Below, piece after piece: positions 26,698-33,932 of a stretch of 64,000 nucleotides of DNA; position 1 is the first letter of the stretch, and the number at the start of each line of letters is the position of its first letter. The notes beneath the pieces were generated by a model. That model had not been told where the DNA came from, made no database searches, and worked only from the letters and a program-made list of their open reading frames with translations. Made by a program: the position numbers and the translations under genes. The DNA is from Algoriphagus litoralis (GTDB lineage: Bacteria; Bacteroidota; Bacteroidia; Cytophagales; Cyclobacteriaceae), in the NCBI RefSeq assembly GCF_003259255.1, contig NZ_QGOL01000016.1:1-64000 (forward strand). Direction: 5' to 3'.

Positions 26698-27308
26698 TCA
26701 CTTCTTTTCAGCGTGAATCCGAATGACCGATGATTCACCCGAATGATACAGACTTTCATTAAGTTTCACCTGATTCTTCTAGATTTCAATAAACTGAAAT
26801 CATGAAAATCATCCTTCAATTCCTCAAATGAGTACAGCATAGCTAGGTCTCTAGGCCCCCCAGCCTTTTCATTGACCGAGTTGAACTGAATTTATCCTTA
26901 TGAAAAGGCTTCTAAAATCAACTTTCCTCCCGGTCTGAGAAATTGGACCAGATGCGGATGAAGCTTTTGCCTGCTTTCTGCCGGAAAATGAGCAAAAATC
27001 AAAGCCAATAAATTAATTGATTCCTTTTCGGTCGAATATTCATCCACAGCTGCTACCGCATAGCTGATCTGAACCCCAGCATCTTTGGCAAGTCTCTCTG
27101 CTTTGGCCTTGTCCTCTTCATTGCTATCGAAGGCGGAAACTTCCCAACCTTTTTCCGCAGCAAAAACCGCATTTCTCCCCTCACCCTCCGCTGGGAAAAG
27201 TGCCTTTCCGGGATTTAACTCTAGAATTTGGGTTGCAAAATAGTGATTGGGCAAGATTCCATAAGCAAAATCCTCTGCGCTATACCATGAATTCCAAAAT
27301 TCCTTCAT
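26698..27308 (-). pseudogene. Decayed SAM-dependent methyltransferase
   Basis: The ORF closes after EAFS (stop near 26898), yet family sequence continues beyond it. In the same frame, after two stops, it reads IQFNSVNEKAGGPRDLAMLY and SFEELKDDF. After one frame change it ends VKLNESLYHSGESSVIRI and a TGA at 26698-26700. Joined, the parts match a full class I methyltransferase of about 200 residues (PAEGEGRNAVFAAEKGWEV is the SAM site). So there are two in-frame stops and one frameshift. The 5-prime start is ATG 27308 or TTG 27317. The truncated 136-139 residue product keeps the SAM-binding half but is unlikely to be functional. Confidence 0.8.
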
Positions 27309-27426
27309 GGCTTTCAATGGGATTTTCTTTTCAAAAGATAAAAGAAGATTTCCTCAGTGTTATCCTTTACGTCCAGTGTGCGGTAAATCATCAGATCTTC
27401 TGTAAATTTTACCAAAATGAAAAAAA

Positions 27427-28338
27427 ATGGAGCGATTTACCTTACTCGGTGCAAATGGAAATATTGCCAAAGCGATTTCTAAAGAATTAGCAGATAAAAA
27501 ATTAAGACAAGTAAGTCGAAATCCAAAGGCTGTCCATCCAAGCGATGAATTGGTTGCAGCAGATTTAACCGATGCAAACCAGGTTTTGGAAGCAGTCAGG
27601 GGCTCTACTATCGTTTTCTTGTGTGCCGGTATAAAATATTCCAAAGCAATCTGGCAGCGTGATTGGCCGATTATCATGAGAAATACGCTGGATGCCTGTA
27701 TTGCCACCGGGGCAAAGCTGGTTTTTTTTGACAATATGTATGCTTTGGATCCTGATCACGTGGCCCACCTTACTGAAGAAACCCCCATGAACCCCAAAAG
27801 CGTCAAAGGAAAAGTGAGAAAACAAATTCTGGAAATGCTCTGGGCTGATGTGAATGCAGGAAAACTGAAGGCCCTAGTTGCAAGAGCTGGAGATTTTTAC
27901 GGTCCTGATGCAAGCAATAGTTTTTTAAATGAACTGGTCATCAATCGGATGAAAGCAGGAAAATCACCGCAGTGGCTCTATAGCGGATCTAAGAAACACT
28001 CCTTCACTTATATTCCTGATGCAGGAAAGGCAACCGCTTTTCTTGCCCTACAGGAGGACTCATGGAACCAAACCTGGAATCTACCCACCGCTCCAAGTTA
28101 TCCCTGCGGACAGGAAATTACGGACATCTTAAACCAGCTTCTTGGAACCGAAAAGAAGCTGCAAGTGATGCCTGCATGGCTTGTTTCCATATTAGGTCTA
28201 TTTATTCCGGTACTCGGTGAAGTTCAAGAACTCAGGTATCAAACCGCCGAGGACTATTGTTTTGACTCATCGAAAATAGAACGGGTCTATGGCCTCAAGC
28301 CAACAAAAATAGAGGTTGGACTGAAGGCTTGCTTTTGA
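27427..28338 (+). CDS. NAD-dependent epimerase/dehydratase-like SDR protein
   Basis: This 303-residue atypical SDR starts FTLLGANGNIAKAISKEL, a cofactor loop of GxxGxxx type at about 7-13. Other markers are ADLTDANQVLEAVRGSTIVFLCAG near 45-68, DNMYAL near 102 and ARAGDFYGPDA near 157. The catalytic Tyr-x3-Lys is not obvious, as in many NmrA-like or SDR_a5 proteins, so the substrate is unknown. It reads divergently from the decayed methyltransferase with about 110 bases between them. The start is ATG, chosen because the cofactor strand begins at residue 4. Confidence 0.82.
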   Translation: MERFTLLGANGNIAKAISKELADKKLRQVSRNPKAVHPSDELVAADLTDANQVLEAVRGSTIVFLCAGIKYSKAIWQRDWPIIMRNTLDACIATGAKLVFFDNMYALDPDHVAHLTEETPMNPKSVKGKVRKQILEMLWADVNAGKLKALVARAGDFYGPDASNSFLNELVINRMKAGKSPQWLYSGSKKHSFTYIPDAGKATAFLALQEDSWNQTWNLPTAPSYPCGQEITDILNQLLGTEKKLQVMPAWLVSILGLFIPVLGEVQELRYQTAEDYCFDSSKIERVYGLKPTKIEVGLKACF

Positions 28339-28383
28339 GATTCCCTGTTATTGGTGGTTTGATTTTCGGAAAAATCATTCCCC

Positions 28384-28407
28384 AAAAGTCGGCGAAAAGA
28401 CTTTTTT
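28384..28407 (+). terminator. Weak terminator after the SDR gene
   Basis: AAAAGTC (28384-28390) pairs with GACTTTT (28399-28405), and the T-run extends to 28407. The stem is AT-rich, and it lies 46 bases beyond the stop codon. Confidence 0.4.
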
Positions 28408-28565
28408 CCACGAACTCATCAAAAAAATCAGAATTATTGATCACATTTTAATAAATTAGAACTGGTATAAACCTGAAAAATAAGCACTTGAGCAAACAAT
28501 AATTAAGACCCTAAGGTTAGACAAAGAACCTTTTTATCGAATAACCAAAAAAACCAAAGTCAACC

Positions 28566-29150
28566 ATGAAATTTTCCTCTACACTCCTGATTTTGCTTGT
28601 GGTAATTGCCTCCTCCTGTTTTTCTTCAAAGGATTACGTGACAGATTACGACTACAATTACACCGGTTCGTTCAAAAAGTACAAGACCTTTGCCTTTGTG
28701 GAGACTAGTGAAAATACCTCATCTTCCTTGGTGAGTATTTTAAATTCAACTATTGGTGCTAGGCTTGGTTCCCAAGGATATAGAGAGCAGGAAAACAAGC
28801 CTGATATGCTGGTGAGTTACAAGATTTTTTCTGATTCGATTCGCTACCGTGGCTATGTGCAGCCAGAGTTTGACTATTGGCTCAATCGCACAGGCATGAC
28901 CTATAGAAATGAGGAAGGTGAGATCGAACGGGAACAAGAAAAAGATGAAACCTACAATCAGGTAAAATATGCCGAAAATAATGGAATGTTGGTCATCTAC
29001 GTGATCGATTCCAAAAAAGGAAATACCATTTGGCAGGGATATACTGCTGCAAGTTTTGATTTGGAATCCCCGACTTTCCAGTCTGACATCACCCGGGCTG
29101 CCTATCGCGTGATGAATGAGTTCAAAATCATCAATAGGCTATCGGAATAA
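28566..29150 (+). CDS. DUF4136 lipoprotein
   Basis: This 194-residue protein is predicted to be a lipoprotein: signal peptide MKFSSTLLILLVVIASSC with lipidated Cys18. The mature part starts with YDYNYTGSFKKYKTFAFVE, the beginning of DUF4136 domains, and ends with the NTIWQGYTAASFDL and ITRAAYRVMNEF segments also typical of them. The family is of unknown function and sits in the periplasm or outer membrane. The start is ATG. A strong terminator follows, so it is probably a single-gene unit. Confidence 0.85.
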   Translation: MKFSSTLLILLVVIASSCFSSKDYVTDYDYNYTGSFKKYKTFAFVETSENTSSSLVSILNSTIGARLGSQGYREQENKPDMLVSYKIFSDSIRYRGYVQPEFDYWLNRTGMTYRNEEGEIEREQEKDETYNQVKYAENNGMLVIYVIDSKKGNTIWQGYTAASFDLESPTFQSDITRAAYRVMNEFKIINRLSE

Positions 29151-29201
29151 AGTTTTTCTACACCTCAAATTGGGGAGATTGGCAACAATCTTCCCAAGAA
29201 T

Positions 29202-29227
29202 GTCCTGAAAAGTCAGGACTTTTTTTT
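29202..29227 (+). terminator. Intrinsic terminator after the DUF4136 gene
   Basis: GTCCTGA (29202-29208) pairs perfectly with TCAGGAC (29213-29219) across an AAAG loop and is followed by eight T residues. It lies 52 bases past the stop. Confidence 0.9.
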
Positions 29228-29372
29228 GTCTTCTAACTTCTGAAAAAAAAGGAAAATAATGTCATAGTGAGCCATATAGGTCTTTTTTGCAGAATTAATA
29301 TACCACAACAATTCATTTTTATGGAACTGGCGAATGATTTGGATTTAAAAAGGAAATCAAAAACCAAAACCA

Positions 29373-30215
29373 ATGAAAAAATCAATTCTTTTTGCCACCC
29401 TTATAGGAATGGGACTGACGGTTTCCTGCGTTTCTAAGAAAAAATACACTGAACTGGAGAGTAATCTCTTTAAAACCCAGTCCGAACTAGCCTCTACTAA
29501 TCAAGAAAAGGCTGAATTGGAAGAAAAAATGTCTGCAATCGAGGCTAGAGTAGCTGAGTACAACTCAAGAATCAATTCCTTGAGAGAAACCAATGATCAA
29601 CTTACCGAGACCAACAATGGCATGTTGAGCTTGGAAGGTGCAGCGGTGATGTCCAAAAACTCTAAAGCCAAAATGAATGAGACCTTAGCCAAAGTAGACC
29701 CTGCTGAATTGGCTCAGGCGAAGACTTTGGAAGACTCGGTAAATCTTGCCATCGGACACAATATCAAACAAAACATCACCGAGCAAGGTGGTGATCCGGA
29801 TGATATCCAAATAGACATTGATCAAACTGTGGTGATGATTTCAGTATCAGACAAGCTTCTTTTTAACACAGGTAGCTATAGAATCAACTCTAAAGCTGAG
29901 CCGCTACTAAAAAAACTTGCGGAAGTTATCAATGCCGAACCTAGTCTTCAGGTCATGATCGAAGGTCACACCGACCCGCGAACCATCTCTACTCCAGCTT
30001 TGGAAGATAACTGGGATCTATCCGTAAAAAGAGCAACATCTATTGTCAGAGAATTGCAGTTGAAATACCAAGTTGCGCCTGAAAAAATGATCGCCGCGGG
30101 ACGAGCTTCTTATATGCCCCTAGTCGAAAATGACAGCAAAGAAAATATGGCGCTAAACAGAAGAACCAGAATCGTCCTTATTCCTGATTTGGATATGTTT
30201 TTCTCCATGTTGTAA
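29373..30215 (+). CDS. OmpA-family lipoprotein
   Basis: This 280-residue outer-membrane lipoprotein should bind peptidoglycan. The signal peptide ends at lipobox LTVSC (Cys19). Residues 25-90 are a heptad-rich coiled coil (ELESNLFKTQSELASTNQEK). The C-terminal OmpA domain runs from about 145 to 275 with DKLLFNTGSYRINSKAE, the IEGHTDP loop and the closing NRRTRIVLIP. No beta-barrel is present, so it resembles Pal-like or YiaD-like coiled-coil OmpA proteins of Bacteroidota. The start is ATG. A strong terminator follows. Confidence 0.92.
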   Translation: MKKSILFATLIGMGLTVSCVSKKKYTELESNLFKTQSELASTNQEKAELEEKMSAIEARVAEYNSRINSLRETNDQLTETNNGMLSLEGAAVMSKNSKAKMNETLAKVDPAELAQAKTLEDSVNLAIGHNIKQNITEQGGDPDDIQIDIDQTVVMISVSDKLLFNTGSYRINSKAEPLLKKLAEVINAEPSLQVMIEGHTDPRTISTPALEDNWDLSVKRATSIVRELQLKYQVAPEKMIAAGRASYMPLVENDSKENMALNRRTRIVLIPDLDMFFSML

Positions 30216-30245
30216 AAAAACAAAACCACATTCAACCCTATAAAA

Positions 30246-30275
30246 AAGGCAGGTCTTTTAGACCTGCCTTTTTTT
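30246..30275 (+). terminator. Intrinsic terminator after the OmpA-family gene
   Basis: AAGGCAGGTC (30246-30255) pairs perfectly with GACCTGCCTT (30261-30270) around a TTTTA loop, followed by a T-run. It lies about 30 bases past the stop. Confidence 0.93.
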
Positions 30276-30334
30276 GTTTATTAGAAAATATTATTTTAGT
30301 TAATTGATTTTTAACTCATTATTAATTTTTCAGT

Positions 30335-30751
30335 ATGAAACTTACGAAAGCATTTCTCGACGAATTAACCTATGAAATCAATGGTGCAGCGATTGAGGTT
30401 CATCGAAGCCTAGGTCCTGGACTTTTGGAGAAAGTTTATAAATCCTGCCTTGCCAGGGAATTTGAACTCAGATCCATTAATTACCAACAGGAACTTTTAA
30501 TACCTGTTGATTATAAAGGAATTCAAGTCAATGCCGATCTTCGGTGCGACTTTATAATTGAAGATTTGATTTGCCTTGAGCTAAAAGCGGTAAAGGAACA
30601 CCAACCGATTTTCGAAGCCCAACTAATGACTTATCTTAAGTTACTGAACCTCCCTAAAGGCATCCTTTACAATTTCTTTGTTGTAAATCTTTTTACTCAA
30701 GGAACGAAGACCTTTGTAACCAAGCTATTTCAAAACCTCCCTCCTCATTAA
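30335..30751 (+). CDS. GxxExxY protein
   Basis: This 138-residue protein carries the name-giving motif as GLLEKVY at 30-36 in GPGLLEKVYKSCLAREFE. Later it has PVDYKGIQVNADLRCDFIIED and LELKAV, which resembles the acidic-x-K core of PDDEXK nucleases (D71 and ELK near 89-91). The family's biological role is not established. The start is ATG. It is convergent with the TolC-type gene, with the 89-bp repeat array lying between them. Confidence 0.9.
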   Translation: MKLTKAFLDELTYEINGAAIEVHRSLGPGLLEKVYKSCLAREFELRSINYQQELLIPVDYKGIQVNADLRCDFIIEDLICLELKAVKEHQPIFEAQLMTYLKLLNLPKGILYNFFVVNLFTQGTKTFVTKLFQNLPPH

Positions 30752-30765
30752 TATTTGTTTTAAAC

Positions 30766-31800
30766 AGATGTTGAACCTTTGATTCGTTGTGTTTCTATTC
30801 TTTAAAACACAAAGGCAAAAAGGGAACATAGACCGCCTGAATCCTGAACCGATTCCTTTGTGAGCTTTGATTCTTTGTGTTTGCATTTTTTCAAAACACA
30901 AAGACACAAAGGGAACATAGAACTCCGGAATAATGAATCAACTCCTTTGTGAGCTTTGATTCGTTTTGTTCAGATTTTTTCAAAACACATAGGCACAAAG
31001 GACACATAGACTGCCTGAATCCTGAACCGACTCTTTTGTGGGCTTTGATTCTTTGTGTTTCATTATTTAAAAATACAAAGGCACAAAGGACACATAGGCC
31101 TCCGGAATATTGAACCAACTCCTTAGTGGACTTTGTTTCTTTGTGTTACTATTTCTTAAAAACACAAAGGCACAAAGGGAACATAGAACTCCGGAATAAT
31201 GAACCAACTCCTTTGTGAGCTTTGATTCGTTGTGTTTCTATTTCTTAAAAACACAAAGGCACAAAGGACACATAGACCGTCTGAACTCTGAATCTATTCC
31301 TTTGTGGGCTTTGATTCGTTGTGTTTCTATTTCTTAAAAACACAAAGGCACAAAGGGAACATATGACCGTATGAACTCTGAACCGACTCTTTTGTGAGCT
31401 TTGATTCTTTGTGTTTCTATTCCTTAAAAACACAAAGGCACAAAGGGAACATAGACCGTATGAACTCTGAACCGACTCTTTTGTGAGCTTTGATTCTTTG
31501 TGTTTCTATTCCTTAAAAACACAAAGGCACAAAGGACACATAGACCTCCGGAATACTGAACCGATTCCTTGGTGGGCTTTGATTCGTTGTGTTTGCATTT
31601 TTTAAAACACAAAGACACAAAGGGCACATAGACCGTCTGAACTCTGAATCAACTCCTTTGTTAGCTTTGATTCTTTGTGTTTATATTCCTGAAAACACAA
31701 AGGCACAAAGGGCACATAGACCGTCTGAACTCTGAATCTATTCCTTTGTGAGCTTTGATTCTTTGTGTTTCTATTCCTTAAAAAAAGCCACAAAGGGAAC
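30766..31800. repeat. Tandem array of about twelve 89-bp units
   Basis: A unit of 88-90 bp is repeated about 11.5 times. The conserved word AACACAAAGG or a close variant begins near 30806, 30895, 30984, 31072, 31161, 31250, 31339, 31429, 31518, 31606, 31694 and 31783. Each unit holds CTTTGTGTTT and the complementary AAACACAAAG about 10 bases later, so every junction can fold as a hairpin. Middle segments vary between two main types (CTCCGGAATA and CCGTCTGAACTCTGAA). Six short ORFs across it are translations of the repeat in shifting frames and are not genes. It fills the space between the convergent GxxExxY and TolC-type genes. Confidence 0.93.
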
Positions 31801-31837
31801 AAAGCTTGTGATTCAATTAGGTCGGGTAAAGACCAAG

Positions 31838-33181
31838 TTAATATTCCAATGTTCCCAAAGCGAAATTCATCAAGACTTCCTGAAAATAAAGGGTATATAC
31901 AGCTTGAGCCAGATCAGCCTGTGCTCTAACCATGGTTTGATTTGCCGTGGAAACATCTACGAAGCTGGATAAGCCCAGCCTAAACCGCTCATTGACTGCT
32001 TTAAAGGCCTCTTCTGCCGCCAATACCTGAACTTGCGCGTTTTTCTCTTTTCGCATTGCCGCCAGGTAGTTTTGATAAGAAAGCCGGACATCCTGGTACA
32101 CTCTTCGGTCCAAAGCTTCCTTTTGAAGCAATTGGTTTTGGTAAGCCACTTTACTTCTGCTTACATCAAGGCGGGTTTGGAAATTGGTGAAAATAGGAAT
32201 GGTTAAGCCTACGCCGAGGGTGTTTTGAGGATAGATTTTCAAAAACTGCTCCTGCAGACTTCTTTCATCCAGGGAGGTAAAGAAAGTATTGTAGTTGTAA
32301 AAAGCGCTGAGTCTGGGAAAGTACATTGCCTTCATGGCCTGCATATCCTTTTTGAATGAGGTAGCAAGTAAGGTTTGCTGACTCAAATCCTGACGGTTGG
32401 ATTTAGCCAAATCATAAAGTTGGGCCAATTCCATCCCTTCGAATGAGCTGCTTTCGCGAATAGGCTCTACCGCTTCAATCTCAGGCACCACGCCCGGTTC
32501 GAGTTGAAGGTATTCAGTCAAGAGCCAGAGGTCATTTTCCAACTGAATCTCAGCATCCACTTTGACCGACTCCAATCGCGCCACTTCAGATTGCTGATTA
32601 TACAAATCAGAAATAGTCCGAAGTCCAGCATCCACAAATCCTTCAATTTGGATCAGCTGCTTTTTCTGATTTTCAAGATTTTGTTCAGAAATCCTCAACA
32701 ATTCCTGATCTAAAAGCACTTGAAGATATCTCCTGGATACATCGAAAATCACCTGTTGTTTTGCTCTATTGAGGCCTTTCTCGCCGGCTTCGAGTGCAAG
32801 GTTTGCAGATTGGGTATCAAGGATTCTCCGTCCTGCATTGAACACAGGAAGATTTACATTCAGGTTGCCACTGAGGATCTCATTGGTCACATTGGTCACA
32901 ACGATTTCCCCTTCGATCTGCTGAAACTGCTGACCGCTTTGTCGGGCAAAATTGGAGGAGATTCCGACCGAAGGAAAATGTGAAAGCATAGCCACTTGCT
33001 TCTCTTTTTGCAGGATGGCCATATTATTTTCCTGAATTCTATACTCCAGGTTTTTACTCAGTGCAAGATCCACGGCCATGTCAAAACTCAAGGGAATGGT
33101 GTCTTGAGCCTGAACTTTCCCCAAAAAGAGAAGGGATCCCAATACTGCGAAAAGGGCGACCTTATTTTGAAATAACTTCAT
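31838..33181 (-). CDS. TolC-family outer-membrane efflux factor
   Basis: This 447-residue protein should form the trimeric outer-membrane tunnel of an efflux or export system. It has a signal peptide (residues 1-25, ending GKVQAQD). Two repeats of long helices follow, each with the typical outer-membrane-factor pattern (LALSKNLEYRIQENNMAILQ near 37-56, YDLAKSNRQDLSQQTLLA near 256). LGVGLTIPIFTNFQTR near 330 is the conserved strand-to-helix turn. Its start overlaps the ATPase end by 20 bases, so both come from the permease-ATPase-TolC operon. No periplasmic adaptor is encoded next to it. Confidence 0.9.
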   Translation of the reverse strand: MKLFQNKVALFAVLGSLLFLGKVQAQDTIPLSFDMAVDLALSKNLEYRIQENNMAILQKEKQVAMLSHFPSVGISSNFARQSGQQFQQIEGEIVVTNVTNEILSGNLNVNLPVFNAGRRILDTQSANLALEAGEKGLNRAKQQVIFDVSRRYLQVLLDQELLRISEQNLENQKKQLIQIEGFVDAGLRTISDLYNQQSEVARLESVKVDAEIQLENDLWLLTEYLQLEPGVVPEIEAVEPIRESSSFEGMELAQLYDLAKSNRQDLSQQTLLATSFKKDMQAMKAMYFPRLSAFYNYNTFFTSLDERSLQEQFLKIYPQNTLGVGLTIPIFTNFQTRLDVSRSKVAYQNQLLQKEALDRRVYQDVRLSYQNYLAAMRKEKNAQVQVLAAEEAFKAVNERFRLGLSSFVDVSTANQTMVRAQADLAQAVYTLYFQEVLMNFALGTLEY

Positions 33182-33842
33182 CAGTTTCTATTCTTCCGTC
33201 TACTAAATTGATTAATCGGGTACCAAAATCGGCATTTTCACGGGCATGGGTAGCCTGAATGATGGTGGTCCCTTCTTTGTGCAATTCCTGAAATATCTCC
33301 ATAATCTCTCGTGCCTGAGCCGAATGCAAATTACCCGTTGGTTCATCCGCCAAAAGCACACGTGGCCGGCCGGCAATAGCTCTGGCAATTCCTACCAGCT
33401 GCTGCTGCCCACCGGATAGCTGAGCCGGAAAGAGATCCTTTTTCGCCACCATGTTGAATCGGTCCAGCAAGTTGGCAATGATTGATTTCCTTTCGTTAGA
33501 TGACACGTTACGATACAGCAAAGGTGTCTCGATATTTTCGTACACTGTGAGTTCGTCGATCAGGTGATAGGCTTGAAAGATATATCCAAATTCACTTTTA
33601 TGCAGGTTGGAGCGCTCCTTTTCCCGCATGGATTTGATGCTACGATCCCCGAAAAAATACTCTCCGGCATAGTCTTCATCCAGCAGCCCCAAGATGTTGA
33701 GTAAAGTGGATTTGCCTGCGCCCGAAGGTCCCATCAAGGTGATGAATTCGCCTTCGTTGATAGTCAGGTTGATTCCTTTGAGGATGAATACCCGTTGAAA
33801 CCGGGATTCAATGTATTTATCAATTTCTTTAAGTTGGATCAT
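33162..33842 (-). CDS. ABC transporter ATP-binding protein, MacB/LolD type
   Basis: This 226-residue ATPase powers a MacB-type transporter. Motifs are Walker A GPSGAGKST at 38-46, Q-loop FQ at 89-90, signature LSGGQQQ at 142-148, Walker B RVLLADEP at 161-168 and switch His in QATHAREN near 195-202. The residue after LSGGQQQ is Leu where Arg is usual in this subfamily, a small deviation. It sits between the first permease and the TolC gene and is the only ABC ATPase in the window, although ten permeases of the matching kind are present. The start is ATG. Confidence 0.94.
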   Translation of the reverse strand: MIQLKEIDKYIESRFQRVFILKGINLTINEGEFITLMGPSGAGKSTLLNILGLLDEDYAGEYFFGDRSIKSMREKERSNLHKSEFGYIFQAYHLIDELTVYENIETPLLYRNVSSNERKSIIANLLDRFNMVAKKDLFPAQLSGGQQQLVGIARAIAGRPRVLLADEPTGNLHSAQAREIMEIFQELHKEGTTIIQATHARENADFGTRLINLVDGRIETDEVISK

Positions 33843-33932
33843 TTTTGAAGGGTAAAGGTTAGCTAGTTAAAGGTTAAGCGTTCAGGATTGAAATCATCGG
33901 AGCTCAGTCAGTGGACTCCAGGTATCTGGCCA

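Noticed and set aside
30766..31800. CRISPR array
   Set aside because: Whole units are repeated with only variant middles; there are no unique spacers of constant length and no cas genes.
30725..31972. Six short, overlapping ORFs (60-75 residues, mostly minus strand) with repeated NRNTxNQSSQ and LCAFVF words
   Set aside because: They are translations of the 89-bp repeat in changing frames; the period is not a multiple of three and the products have no independent support.
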